From Didymella arachidicola (taxonomy: Eukaryota > Ascomycota > Dothideomycetes > Pleosporales > Didymellaceae), in assembly GCA_016630955.3 (NCBI GenBank), contig CM049998.1, forward strand, positions 124,001-188,000: a DNA stretch of 64,000 nucleotides. Direction: 5' to 3'. The notes below the pieces were generated by a model. The model was not told the DNA's origin. It searched no databases and saw only the letters and a list, made by a program, of their open reading frames with translations. Positions within the stretch are counted from its first letter, which is position 1, and each line of letters opens with the position of its first letter. Position numbers and translations under genes: made by a program. Of this stretch, positions 46,101 to 57,585 are shown one piece after another.

Positions 46101-47998
46101 ATGCCTCTCTCAAGCACAGTTGCCGCCAGATGCGCTGCGCTAAACACGTCGATAGCACAGGCAAGCATCTTTGTCGATCTGCAACTGTGCACTCGCTGAC
46201 TCGAGTTTTACAGGTTATTCCGGATATCAGCAGTTTTGCGAGACAGGTCCGTGAAGCCAGGACCGACCTCAATGCTATCAACAATGATCTGCAAATCATC
46301 AGAACGGGCCTAGGTGTTGCCCAGGATGACTTCTCGACATTTGGCTCAAAGCTGCCGACCGCACTTGTGGACGCATTTACGCAGATACTGGACTCCAGTG
46401 ACGATACGAGTGAGCGTTTGCACAAGTCCTTTTTGAAACTTTCATGCAGTACCTCACCAAACGATGACTGGCGAGTTCTCAAAAATAGCGCTCTCGTTGT
46501 CTTGCGCCAGGATCTCGAAGCTTCAAGGATTGTGCTGGACCTTGCTGTCGATTATCTCTCATTGTGAGTTCACACGTGACTATGCCCCAATGCAGCGTTT
46601 GCTGACTGTCTCAGGTTCGGTCGAACTGATACTATTGATTCCCTTGACTCGCTCCTTGCAAGCTACGTCAGCGGACTAACAGAGTCGACAAACGAGCTTC
46701 TGAAACGTACTGACATGGAAGAAATCCACGTCAACCAGCTCGCCAGGGAAAGGCTCAAATCGTTGCTTCATGCAATACGTTTACTACGATCATGCATCAC
46801 AGCTCTGGCTAAGGAGGCAGCTTCACCTGTTTCAAGAAACCCCGGACCCGGAAGGAGGACAACAACCCCAAGACCTGATTCCCTAGAACCAGTGCTAGGC
46901 GAATCGCGTCGTAGTGCTAGTGGCAGTGGGAGAAGTAGCCCCTCGCAGCAATCGACAGCAATCAAGTCATCGGCCAAGCCCTCGGACAAAGGCATCGGAG
47001 CTTGGCTCGCAGACGTACCTTGCCACCAAGATGCTCAGCCACTGACACATTCAATGATCATTAGAGTCACTGACGACCGGTCACGTTCCAGGGCGACTTC
47101 GCACGGCTCCCGCAGCCAAACGGCCACGTCTCGTGGCAATGGCACGTTCTACACCGATGATGGCGTTTCGTCAGGCCGCACTTTAATCGCACCTGAGTCT
47201 CGAGACTCGAGACTTCAAAAATCACGTAGCTGGTGTTCCGAAGCATCCACCAGACTTGACGTCAGGGTGAAAGCAAGAGCGAAGACGAGGCTAGCCGACG
47301 AGTACTCGCCCACCACTTTGTCTAGCTCAGATGTCTCCATTATCCACAGGAGACTCACATCAGACAAGATTGCCGTAGCAAAAGGCAATAGAAAAGACCT
47401 AGATATCGACTCTCGCGTTGGCGTCGACCGCATCCTCGCAAATATTCCCTCAGATGCCACGTCTGCCGAAGTCGAGCGCGTTCTTTGGGAAGGCGCCAAT
47501 CCTATGGTCGCACACCCTGAGTATGGTTACTTCTTCATCCGCGCCGCACACGATATGTCCTCCGACATTTTGCGAGTGTTAATAGAATACGGCGCGGACG
47601 TCAGCCGGACATCATCCACACATTATTACTCTGCAATGCATGCCGCTGTCATGGGCGGGCAGCTAGAAATCGTCAAGAGCCTCACATCCCTTGGTCATTC
47701 AATTGACGCCACCAACAACCTTGGCGAAACACCACTCCACCTTGCCGCACGCACACCCGGCCCCACAGCGCGCGAGATTGCGAAGTTTCTGGCAGACAAA
47801 GGCGCTGACGTCAACCACGAAGCAAATGACGGCATCACACCATTGAAGATGGCGCTCACAGCGAAGAAGATGGCCGGTATTGAACGAAGCCTGATGATTG
47901 AGTTGCTGCTCAGCTACGGCGCAGAAGGCGAGCTCAATCAGGATTCGGAGGGACGCAGGAGCAACTCCAAGGGCCTAAAACTTATGGGCATTACCTGA
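46101..47998 (+). CDS. Ankyrin-repeat protein with fungal signalling-type N-domain
   Basis: Exons 46101-46160, 46214-46563 and 46615-47998 encode 597 residues. Intron 2 (51 bp, GTGAGT..CAG) is standard. Intron 1 (46161-46213) appears to be GC-AG with the donor CAG|GCAAGC and a CTGAC branch; a weaker GT donor at 46173 also keeps the frame. The joined N-terminus (PLSSTVAARCAALNTSI, then VIPDISSFARQVREARTDL) resembles the helical N-domain found on fungal STAND/NLR-like and ankyrin proteins. A Ser/Arg-rich linker follows. Ankyrin repeats occupy about residues 465-580, with TPLHLAA in the best repeat and HYYSAMHAAVMGGQLEIVKS before it. No nucleotide-binding domain is present. A scaffold or incompatibility-type signalling role is inferred from domain layout only. 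Confidence 0.78.
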
Positions 47999-48838
47999 CT
48001 CTTCAACTCGAGGATATGGACTTCGCGTCTGCATTTGGCATTCATGTTTCGGAAGAGTGGATAGACCTTTTTGTATAATCATCTATATTATGGGGAAGTC
48101 CAAATACCCGCCTGGCTGCGAATCTCAGAAACTATCAACACCCTTTGTATCATTCATGCTTTTAGCTGATTGCCCTGAATTCAACGACCGACAGTTTATA
48201 CGTCACAGTTCCGGTCGCGAACTTCCTGCATCTTCTGAGCCAGTCGCAGGCAGCATGGCTGCTTGTCGCCAGCAGGACAGTTGTTTGCCCGGCTGCTCAG
48301 TCACTCGTGACTACCACCAAAGGTGAGTTTGATACTGCTGTACACTATGTATGTCTAGTTTGTATTGTGTGACTGTTGATGTGACAGCTACTGAGGTGTT
48401 CTCTTACGGTCTTCCTGGCTAATGTGTTCATGGGTTAGATGATTCGCAACGCGTAGCTGACCAATCTCTCGACACCATGGCTGTGGTGAATATTTTGCCT
48501 ATCGTAGAGTAGATCTTTCGCCGTTGATCACATTTGCGAAAGTGCATTGATTCTCGATGTTTCATATTTGATACGACCAGCTGACCAATGCCTGCAACCG
48601 TTGTGGCGTCTGACGAGATCTGACTCTTGCAATGATCACCAGATCAGCGCTGTGTACAGAGTACGTAGCACGAGTTCTCAAAATCGTGGTCGACCAAACG
48701 CATTGCAGTGAAGAGACAAGGACAGTTGATGTGCGAAGTCTGTCATTGAAGCATGAATCACGCAAGTTAGCTATTAGAACTCGAGTCAGCGCTGCAACTA
48801 CGCAAAGCATCAGGAACACCTGATAACAGAAAAGCCAC
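47999..48838. other. Intergenic region
   Basis: 840 bp with only short frames; nothing else seen. Confidence 0.4.
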
Positions 48839-49168
48839 ATGTGTAGAACGACCTGGTCTGTATTCGAGTGCATACACCCTGATGCCGACGGGCCCACAAT
48901 TGACAAGCAGACCACGCACTGTGGAGCCTGGGAGCCCGGTCCTACGGCGCATTGTGGCTCGCATCGTGTGGTGAAGAGGTTTGTCCGTCAAAACTGCGCA
49001 GAATGCAACAAGGAGCGCGAACAAGAAGTTCTTGCGACGCATGCCCAAGTCCCGCGTGATGAGACTACTACGAAGCCGGGAAAGAAGAAAGTCAAGCATG
49101 TCAAGGACAAGGCACCTAAGCTGAAGGACCATGCCAACGGCAAGAAAGTTCATTGTACTTGCTTATAG
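48839..49168 (+). CDS. Small Cys/His-rich basic protein
   Basis: Frame of 109 residues from ATG 48839. The start MCRTTWSVFECIHPD has Cys and His at spacings like those in the small gene at 3229. Further Cys lie in HCGAWE, HCGSHR, QNCAECNKE and the final HCTCL, so a zinc-binding module is plausible. The C-terminal half is very Lys-rich (KPGKKKVKHVKDKAPKLK), which suggests nucleic-acid contact or a nuclear signal. No family was identified. Its short length lowers confidence. Confidence 0.5.
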   Translation: MCRTTWSVFECIHPDADGPTIDKQTTHCGAWEPGPTAHCGSHRVVKRFVRQNCAECNKEREQEVLATHAQVPRDETTTKPGKKKVKHVKDKAPKLKDHANGKKVHCTCL

Positions 49169-49939
49169 GAAGCGATTTGTTTTCGTCGTACGCCAATTGG
49201 AGCAAATGGAGCAATAGGTGTAGCTCATGTGGGTAACTACCATCCATAGCACGATGCACATCGACTATGGGAGGTAGTGGGTACTACAAGCGAGCGACCT
49301 TATGAGGTACTCCAGTGTGACCCCTCGACGTACATATCCTAATCGCAGCAAGGCCGGAGAAGCTCCTGTCCTGCGATTGCCGTAGGCGTTCAAAGCGTTG
49401 AAAGACTGTTTGTTTACGTTCGTTGCCAAATGAGGAAAGCTTGAGGCAGCGGCGCCTATGCCATCTGCCACCCACCATCCACTACATCCTTCCTACTTCC
49501 CTTGCACCCATCGCTTTCGCCCGCGAGAATTGCGCGCAACTCGCAATTTTCTTCTACAAATCCATGGCTGACCTTCACATGCTGAAAGCAGTTCTCACTG
49601 CACATCCACAGATTGTCAGCGGCCTTCCAGGGTCCAAAACCATGCCGACTGCCGCTTGGACCTAGGTGTCGGACCTCGATGCGGATAAAGACCTAGCAAG
49701 TCTGATGGGCGCGTCTGGAGCGCAAGTGGTCCAGCTGTCGTTTTGGCTCTCGAGAGCCAAAGGACATCGACGTAAGCTTGCTACTGCATTCGCGTTGAGC
49801 ATATGAGCAGCGAGCAAGCTACCTAGTGCTGGTCTGCGTCACCAGAACATATGGCCGTGAAGCCGATCGTCCTATCAACCATGCGAAAAGAGGGCGCGAA
49901 GAGCGTGGGATAGAGTCCGCCGAGTAGGTCCGACTTCAC
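49169..49939. other. Intergenic region with an interrupted short frame
   Basis: A frame from ATG 49564 runs 33 codons to TAG (49663-49665) and then stays open another 46 codons to TGA at 49804. It may be an eroded small gene or chance. The palindrome at 49742-49761 lies inside it. Confidence 0.35.
49742..49761. repeat. Perfect 20-bp palindrome
   Basis: TTTGGCTCTC followed by its exact reverse complement, with no spacer and a central XhoI-type CTCGAG. It is longer than expected by chance at one site, and might be a dimer binding site. Confidence 0.9.
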
Positions 49940-51373
49940 TCAATGCTGTTGGGTCTTGCACCGCTGCTGATTTGCCCAGCGCTTGAAGTGTTCTTTTCTC
50001 CACCCACTCGTCCACGTACGCGACCGAGTCTCGCCGTTGACTTCGACGTCTTCGGGTTCAGCGTGCGTGCCCAGACGCATACTGCTGCTCAGATGGCACT
50101 TTGTGAAGCCGTTCTCGTTCCAGTTACTTGCGGCAATAGAAGAGTACGACCACTGTAGGCAGTACTTGTTGTTTTCACACGATTCTTTGCAAGCTTCCCA
50201 CGACTCCTCCCCTCTGGTCGCGCGATTCTCATCTGGGTTGCCATCTTTTTCGAATAAGATATTCCATCTGTTGTTAGTGGACTCGGAAGACAGGTTGTCC
50301 CAGTCATGCCGTGTCTGATTGAGGTCCTCGGGGCCCATGAACCGGTACCACAGGTCTGAGTAGCGGAGCGCATTGTCAATCTTGTGGTCATCCACTCGCT
50401 CTCTCTCGAACTTGTACAGACTGCTTGCAATGGAAGCGGTGACATGATGCATCATCAGTACGGGCTCGCACCACAGACCAGGCGAATACGAGACTGTAGT
50501 TGGACTGAATCCAGTCACGCCAGGCCAGAAGCTCTTCATCTCCAAACTCAGCTCGGTTTTGAGAAAGCTCTCGATCAAATGGATCGCCGAAGGATAATCA
50601 GGAATCCTGGGGTCCCAGTTCTTCCAGTTCTGTATCATCTTCTTCTGGTCAGCGAACAAGAGTCGCATGGTCTCGCCTGACACGATGAAGGAAGTGCCAG
50701 CGGCGGCAAAAGCATCGGGGACTTCGGCGATGGGAGGATTGGCGAAAAAGTGCTTCTCTTTGGGGTTGTACTGAGCAAGCCAGTCGAGGAGGTTTCCGCG
50801 GACGATGAAGGTCTCTTCGTCTGTGAAGGCGTACCAATCGCGCTTCGGCCGATATTCCCATGTGCTTTCCATCGCTCTGAGTATCTTGTACTTTGCCAGC
50901 GCACTCAAAACCACCTTCTCTTTTCCTGTTTCCTTCTCAGGCAAGTGGTCGAGCGGAATTCCCTTGCGCACATAGTCCAGCTGCCGCTTATACCTTTCCA
51001 GCTCATCGGTCTTCTCCACGTACTTCCTGGGAAGCTTTGCAAGGACATCGAACACTGGAAACGGTCCGATGTTCATCATCAAATCTCCCATCAGCAACAG
51101 TTCTTTGTGGTATGCACCATCGAGAAAGAGCAGCGCCGGCGCGAGTTTCGTGTATGCATCAGTGGCGGTGGTGATGACGGTAACGGTGAGATGATCGACG
51201 GTAACGCGGTGCTCGCCAAGAGCTGTTGTCGACTTCGGACGCTGACTTGGGGGCAATTCTTCGTCGTCGTAGTATGCTGGCCAGCCCTTGATCCAGCAGA
51301 ACGCATACACGAACGCGAGAAACATGAGCAAGCGGGCCGGGCGCGGCAGAAGGTGCTGTTTGTTGGCGAGCAT
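49940..51373 (-). CDS. GT31-like type II membrane glycosyltransferase
   Basis: Single exon of 477 residues from ATG 51373; the frame opens 12 codons earlier with TTG. A short cytosolic start is followed by a membrane anchor (RLLMFLAFVYAFCWIKGW, about residues 12-29), giving the usual Golgi type II layout. The lumenal part contains a metal-site region WYAFTDEETFIVRGNLL and the segment PDAFAAAGTSFIVSGETMRL, which fit the fungal GT31/fringe-like family. The C-terminal 90 residues carry four Cys in a PAN/apple-like pattern (ESWEACKESCENNKYCLQWS to FTKCHL). Acceptor and donor sugars are unknown. The DEE triad replaces a typical DxD, which is frequent in this fungal branch as I recall. Confidence 0.8.
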   Translation of the reverse strand: MLANKQHLLPRPARLLMFLAFVYAFCWIKGWPAYYDDEELPPSQRPKSTTALGEHRVTVDHLTVTVITTATDAYTKLAPALLFLDGAYHKELLLMGDLMMNIGPFPVFDVLAKLPRKYVEKTDELERYKRQLDYVRKGIPLDHLPEKETGKEKVVLSALAKYKILRAMESTWEYRPKRDWYAFTDEETFIVRGNLLDWLAQYNPKEKHFFANPPIAEVPDAFAAAGTSFIVSGETMRLLFADQKKMIQNWKNWDPRIPDYPSAIHLIESFLKTELSLEMKSFWPGVTGFSPTTVSYSPGLWCEPVLMMHHVTASIASSLYKFERERVDDHKIDNALRYSDLWYRFMGPEDLNQTRHDWDNLSSESTNNRWNILFEKDGNPDENRATRGEESWEACKESCENNKYCLQWSYSSIAASNWNENGFTKCHLSSSMRLGTHAEPEDVEVNGETRSRTWTSGWRKEHFKRWANQQRCKTQQH

Positions 51374-52266
51374 CGTCGCTAGTAGTGAGCGAATCTCATC
51401 CGCTTTCAAACGACAAAAAAGAGCGTCCTGGAGACGTAGTCTCTATGGACTTGGGACGAAAGGCGCTGTCAGGAGCAAGCTCAGGGATAGAGGCCGCCGC
51501 CTCCGAGCCCCTAACCCATGCCTAGACGGCATTCCAGTGGGGCCTTTGTTCGTACCCGTATGCCGAGTCGACGCGCAGCGGACGCACCGGATTTAAGCAA
51601 GGCATCTCATGAAGGAAGTTCTGAACCGATTTATTCGCTATGTTTCTCCCGCGCTGCATTGTACATGCCTCTCGCTTGAGTCGTGCCTTCTCTGCTTGGC
51701 GACGCGCACTAGAGTTCAGACGGGGCAAGCCGATCAGAGATTCCGGTACGCGGTCAACGTCTCCACCTCGTTCCAGAAAATGGGCGTCTGGTACGACATC
51801 GTTGGAGACTGCAGAAGGGTAGCGCATGTCTCAAAAATGCAATCGCCCAGCGCAGACATTTAGTAAAATCTCCTCCTGTTGAGGTTGAAGTGATTGTTTT
51901 TCTAGTGCAGGGGAACTGTAGCCCGTCACCTTAAAGCTTGTAAGCGCTGTGGCAAACAACGACAGTTTTTAAAAGCAAACGCTGGAAGAGTGACAGGGCG
52001 GATCTTTGTCTCTGCGCCAAGAAATTGCCAACCCCCCGTTGCGAACGCGTCCCTATGTACACGCGCTCATCACGACACCAAGCCTACCTCAAGGCCACCG
52101 TCGCCAACTCTTTCGCATGCAATCATTTTGTGTACTCGGCATTTCGCGATCTGTTTGTTGCTCACACTAGTCCTCTCGCCAGCGAAGGTGCCGAATATAT
52201 CATCAACAATCGCGTGTTGCTGGACATCCTAGCGCCAGTAAGAAGACCACTTATATTTTAGACCGC
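51374..52266. other. Divergent intergenic region
   Basis: 893 bp between the glycosyltransferase gene and the gene at 52267. Short frames only; nothing else seen. Confidence 0.4.
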
Positions 52267-54603
52267 ATGGGATCCTCACAGTGGAAATCACCACTTTTGC
52301 AGTATGTCAGCCTGTCTCCCGAGGAGCAGCGGGCTATTCGGGCGAGGAGACGAAATGTCATAGACAAATTTCAAGCTTCCAACTTTAAAGAGGTCTTCAC
52401 ACTCGTCACTCCCTTCGCCTGCAAGTTAAGATGGTTCGCAGGGGAGCAGCCCTGCCACGGTCACCACGGTGGTGTTCTCAGTATCAGTAAACTCGGAACA
52501 AAGAACCACATCATAGCGAAACTATCGAAAAGCAGCCCTTGGGAGGTTACGTACGAAGTTTGGGCGCTCTGCTCATACACCGGACAGACCCTGTTCGAGC
52601 GACGTTTGACATTCCGAGATCTTTGCCTGTCTTGCGGGAAATCGTTGCAGTCTCCCTTCGACAAAGCGTTCTGGGACGCGTCTAACGCAGAGCATAACCT
52701 TACAATTCTAGTCAAGTAGTACTACTTAGCAAGTCATGTAGTGGATGTCACCAACGGTAACAGTGCTGCTTTTGCAAAAGCACTGAAGCTCACGGTGCAG
52801 TCGTGTCTACTGGATGTCCCCCGCGAACCCCGCTCTCGAGCTGCCGGTATCGACCAAACTGTCGTTCAACAGAAGCTTCAGGAAGGCCAGAAGTTGCCAG
52901 ATCCCAAAGATGCAGTCAACAGGTCAGAGGAAGACTCTTCAAAGGACGATGACGACTCGGCTGTCAGCCATCCAAGCGTGGAAGATGACAGAGATCAATG
53001 TGCCTCCTTTTCATCAATCGCAGGTCTGCAAACGCAGAAAGCTGGTCCTCCATCTCATGAGGTCTTACAAGCCGGGAATGATATCGGCTTTCCAAATATT
53101 GATGACCTTGTTGACAGCTTCTCTCGTGGAGACACGCTATTGCAACCGGCTGATCAAGAACGTTCACGTGCAGCCGGACATACATTCCCTGGCGCTTTGA
53201 AGATGGTCGGCAAGGAATTATTCGCTGAGCCCTTCCAGTTCGATGATGCATCGATGAGCGACAATGAGGAGACCTTGGACGATAAAGTGGCACTACTTAA
53301 GAGGCCTGTAGCAGACGACCTCGACCCTGTGCAGATTGTACGGCAATCTCCTGAGGTGGAAGACTCATATGCACACACACTTGATGTTGTGCGCAGTCCA
53401 ACCGTCGAGGCCGCAGCTGGGTCGAGTGAGCACGCCGCCACGATACTCAGAGGCTCCAGTGACTTGCGCAACTACACCGCAGGCGAAGACTTAAGGAATC
53501 GCGTGGAAGCAGTTCTCGAGCGGTGTGGCTTGCTCGCATATAGCAGAAGCGTGCTCCAAGGCGTCGGAGTCATTCATCTTCTGGCAAGGCAAAGACAAGA
53601 GGGATACTTGCCTCAGGTTCTCGGCCTTGTGGTCAAGGAAGCGACAACACGCGTCTATGCCCTGTTACGAAACAACGAAGTCGACGATTGCCTTCAATCC
53701 TCTGCACAAGCAAATAAAGGCAAATCGCCTGAGCGCCTCCAGGGGATAGAGCTATTCGCGCGTGAGGATTGTCATAGTGATCTCAAGCTTGTGCAGGGAA
53801 TCTCCTTTCCAAAAAAGTATCGCAGAGTCCTTCGTCGACCTTTTTCACTGACCGGATGGCATATTGATGATGACCTCCCTCACGAGCTGCAGCGAGAAGT
53901 ACACGAGGGCGGCAATCGTCTGCGGCTGTTGTGCCAATATATTTTCATCGTTGAAGGCGTCTGTCCGTGGTCATCGGTCAGATCCGAAGGGTTTGAATGG
54001 CAGATCAAGTCCATGTTTACCTTCATGCGCGATCAGGAGGCCAGGCTCGCTGACCGTTCACTGAAGACTTTGGTTCCAACGAACCGCATGTCTCAAGAAG
54101 TCGATACAAATCTGGTCCATCAAACGCGATCATTGCCAGTAAGAGCCATTGCAAAGCCTCCACACACTCGTCTACGCATCAGCGCCAGTTTGGAGAATCA
54201 GCCTTGCTGGCTCGAGCAACCATGGGAGAGGATCACTCCGAAGACACGTTTTCCCAGTCAGTCGTTCCAGGACTCGGGCCTAGGCTCTTCGTCTTCGAGA
54301 AAGGGCAGTCAATATGGTAGCTCACCTATCACATACGCCCGAGCCCGTCCCGCCACACGCAGAGACTCAAAAAACGATCTACAGAAACGCAGGCAGTCTG
54401 GAACACCTGCGGAGCGATCAAGTCCATCCATCGGTCCCTCAGAGCAATCGGGCCCGAAACTCTCCGAGCCGAGATCTCGCAAAGCAGCCGAGTACGTGAA
54501 GGACATCACAGGTTGCTCGCTCAGCCGTAAGAAGCGAGTCGCCGCAGAGATGAGTGAAACAGAGACCTTGCATGTGCGGATACCGCGGTTAAAGTCAGTA
54601 TGA
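52267..54603 (+). CDS. Large hypothetical protein with an in-frame TAG or short intron
   Basis: An ATG frame at 52267 runs 150 codons to TAG (52717-52719), and the same frame then stays open for more than 620 codons to 54603. No ATG starts the second part near its beginning. A 48-bp intron (52716-52763, donor GTAGTA, acceptor CAG) would remove the stop and keep the frame, giving 762 residues, but its donor and branch are poor. The N-terminal piece has Cys and mixed strand/helix content (RAIRARRRNVIDKFQASNFK). The middle is acidic and disordered. A folded domain spans about 490-700 of the whole (LERCGLLAYSRSVLQGVG, then PFSLTGWHIDDDLPHELQ). The end is Ser/Arg-rich. I do not recognise the family. 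If the intron is wrong, the gene is interrupted. Confidence 0.6.
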
Positions 54604-55437
54604 GACTCTGAAGCCGTCGAGACTAAGCCAGCGTCAATTCATGGTGTTGATGGAAAGACAGAGCGATACAGAGATGAAGCGCAACCCCGACGAAGAGAGG
54701 GGACGGAGGGGACGAGAAATTACTTGTCCTTGGCGTTATCTGCTACAGTCGTTAGTACCGCTGTCGGGAGATGAGTATTGGATGACCAGGGCCGGTTTCT
54801 TTGGTTGTTGATACATTGAGGGTATATGCAGAGACTGTTACCATCGAAGTGTAATAAGTTCCTCAGAGAGGTTCAAACGGACTCGAGTGATCATGTAAAC
54901 AGGCAGGAACAGCGATTTCGACGTCCCTGTGGTTTGAGCACTTAAGGCAGATTCCACGATTACATAGGTACTGTTCAGGATGGATCGAAGGCTGTTGACT
55001 TCGGAGGTATTGCTATTGTATACTAGGTATGCTCTCGAAAATCTTGGGCTATTTAGTCGTTGCGTGATTTTGTTCGCATGCGCACACCGAACATTTGAAG
55101 TTGGTTCGAAGTCACTCATGTCGACCGATACGGTTACCATGATGTCTGTGCGCGTGACTAGCGCGAACCAAACGCGTCTCGATTCTGTCTTATTGACCGA
55201 CCTTTTCTTAGGTACCCCAAATGGCCGCGAAACGGCGTCACTGAATTGTGTACTACATCGAACTGTGTACTACATCACGCATGCAATACTTCATCATCAC
55301 GCTTGGCCCGCACTTCTCCGTCAATCCTCCAGCCCCTGCTGTGTGCGTATCGTCGACTATTTTGTCTGCGGATCATCTGTGCAGCTTCTGTTGACCGCGC
55401 GGCTCGACGCCTGTCAGTCGTCTCTTATCCGCTCGAG
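54604..55437. other. Intergenic region
   Basis: 834 bp between two tandem genes; contains the short tandem duplication at 55244-55277. No gene is evident. Confidence 0.4.
55244..55277. repeat. 17-bp imperfect tandem duplication
   Basis: Two adjacent 17-bp units sharing TGTGTACTACATC, differing at two positions. It lies about 160 bp before the start codon of the next gene, probably in its promoter or 5' leader. Confidence 0.8.
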
Positions 55438-57585
55438 ATGCTTGTCCCATTTCAGGAATATGAAGCTAGGATTGTGGAACTGCTGGGCTCCGAGCATGAG
55501 CATCACCTTGAGAGGATCAACGCGGTCAAGATACGATGGGAGAGAGACCCAGAACCGGCTGAAACAGTTCCTATGCTTGTATTGAGTGAGCCCCAGTCCG
55601 ACCGAGAACCTTTTCTAGCGGCTGCATACACTGGAAATGGCATGCAGAAAAACAATGTGTTCTTTCGTATGGTCCAAAGGGATGGGAACAGGAAGAACGC
55701 CGTCTTGAAGCATGTCGACGATGTTGAGACAAAGTCGGTTATCGAGAAGTCACCAATTTGGCCCTTCGACGACTTTGGGACCACCGATATCGCAAGCGGT
55801 CACGTGGCGATGCATCACCTAGTACTGTACTATCTGACCAAGCATGGGCACCTTGCAGTCAATTCTCGAAAGAACATGAACATATCTGCTAAGGCACTTA
55901 CGAACGCCATAAAAAGTTTGAAAAGCGCCCCCGCTCGCGCCAGCGCCTCGCACGGCAACGTTAATGAGGTTGAGGTCAAGCAACAGGGCATTCAGTCTTC
56001 AGCAGCACGACGCGTTCCCTCACGGACTTCGAACGGCAACGAACTCAGTCGTGATCAAACTGAGATCAGAAATATCCGTAAGGACATAGAAGAAGCCGGC
56101 TTATCACAAATCTTGTCGAATTACAGGTTTTCACCGTGGGAGAGAAGCGATGATGTCAAATATCGTGGCGCACAACCCATCAAACTAGCCGTGGGGGTGC
56201 ATCAATTTTCCGAAGGTGTGCGACCTTTCTACGCATGCATAGTGCCTAAAGGTGAACATGAGCTTGTTCGCTTCTTCACAGAGGGAAGAGATGAAAGAGG
56301 AGAGAGACCGCAAGATTTACCGATCAGAGATATGGACGCAAAGCTGCTGAACAAACCATTTGACTTGACAAATTCTGGCAGAGGCGAGCTAGTGATGTTG
56401 GTCCATTGGTGCTTCATTGACGCAGGTCACTGCACGAAAGACGTGCGGCAGGGAATGCCAAAATTCAGAGGCAAGATGCAGAAGTGGCTGAGCCGCATCA
56501 GCAAAGCTTGGGAGGTAGAGGAACAGGAAGATGACTCCTTGGTCATAGTTGGAGGTGGTGACGAGGATTCGATGTTGAAGACAGGTACACCTGGTAAAGC
56601 CCCTCAGCCACTAGTGGGGTCCTCCGCGAACATGAGAGAGACCTCAGAAACTTCTGCCTCGCGTTCTAAAGCCACCAACGCGACAGCACGCAAGCTCCTT
56701 GGAGTGGACGCAGACGAAGTTACTCGACTGCCAGTTAGTTCTTTCGTAAACGCAACACAGGAGTCACAGGCAGATGATTCCCAACTTGAAGATAACCAAG
56801 ACCTCTCATGGATGGACGCCTTAGTTGCGGATACGATGTTCTCGCCAAAGAAGCCCCTAAGAGCGGGATCTGGGCCGCGACTCATGCCAGTTGCAAAGAT
56901 GGTTTCCACTCCCACTCGTACTTCAGCCAAGTCCGCAAACGTAGCATCAAACACTTCAGAAACAGTACTGGCGTCCGAACGAGACCGAACCTTACGAAAA
57001 CCAAACGGTCGTCGCGTCCCTACTACCAGCAACCTCGAACGGCCCGGCACAACTCCTGTGGCGACACCACCTACCGAAAGCCTGCGAGGACCAAAACGCA
57101 ATGCGTTGGTCGCAGGGTTTAGTGAATTGAATGAGAGGCGTAAGCGGATCGCGGACATTCGTGAGGAGAAACGACGCCAGATCGAACAGTCTCAAAAAGA
57201 CCTTGAACAGGCTCAAAAAGTCCTTGAGCAAACCGATAAAATCGAGCAAGAACTGAACAATGCGGAAGAAGAACTCTCCGCAGCGAAAAAGTTGCAAAGC
57301 GAATTCGCCGAGGAACTAAACCAGGCTCAAGCTGCAATCGACGAGAACACCAAGGCCGAGGCCGAGGCGAACAAACGATGGGAAGAAATCAACGCAGAAA
57401 TAAAAGCGCTGGAGAAGCAGAGATCCGATGAGATCCGCAAAGCGCACATACATAAGGTTGCAAAGGAGCATGCGGGCCTTGAGCGCGCCGAAATTGAGGA
57501 AAAGAAACGGCCTGTGGACGTTAGGGTCGAGAATGGTAACGCAAAGGTGAAAGCGCTGGAGACGGAGGCTTCCAGTTTACAATAG
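55438..57585 (+). CDS. Hypothetical protein with long C-terminal coiled coil
   Basis: Single exon of 715 residues from ATG 55438; the frame is open upstream but only from a GTG. Residues 1-170 are globular (FQEYEARIVELLGSEHEHHL, then HVAMHHLVLYYLTKHG). A second folded part at about 270-430 contains RFSPWERSDDVKYRG, FYACIVPKGEHELVRFFTEG and LVMLVHWCFIDAGHC. Disordered Ser/Thr-rich sequence follows. The last 150 residues are a strong coiled coil with Glu/Lys/Gln heptads (KDLEQAQKVLEQTDKIEQEL and more), ending with ALETEASSLQ. No known domain is recognised. A structural or chromatin-associated role would be a guess. It follows the previous unknown gene in the same direction. Confidence 0.7.
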   Translation: MLVPFQEYEARIVELLGSEHEHHLERINAVKIRWERDPEPAETVPMLVLSEPQSDREPFLAAAYTGNGMQKNNVFFRMVQRDGNRKNAVLKHVDDVETKSVIEKSPIWPFDDFGTTDIASGHVAMHHLVLYYLTKHGHLAVNSRKNMNISAKALTNAIKSLKSAPARASASHGNVNEVEVKQQGIQSSAARRVPSRTSNGNELSRDQTEIRNIRKDIEEAGLSQILSNYRFSPWERSDDVKYRGAQPIKLAVGVHQFSEGVRPFYACIVPKGEHELVRFFTEGRDERGERPQDLPIRDMDAKLLNKPFDLTNSGRGELVMLVHWCFIDAGHCTKDVRQGMPKFRGKMQKWLSRISKAWEVEEQEDDSLVIVGGGDEDSMLKTGTPGKAPQPLVGSSANMRETSETSASRSKATNATARKLLGVDADEVTRLPVSSFVNATQESQADDSQLEDNQDLSWMDALVADTMFSPKKPLRAGSGPRLMPVAKMVSTPTRTSAKSANVASNTSETVLASERDRTLRKPNGRRVPTTSNLERPGTTPVATPPTESLRGPKRNALVAGFSELNERRKRIADIREEKRRQIEQSQKDLEQAQKVLEQTDKIEQELNNAEEELSAAKKLQSEFAEELNQAQAAIDENTKAEAEANKRWEEINAEIKALEKQRSDEIRKAHIHKVAKEHAGLERAEIEEKKRPVDVRVENGNAKVKALETEASSLQ

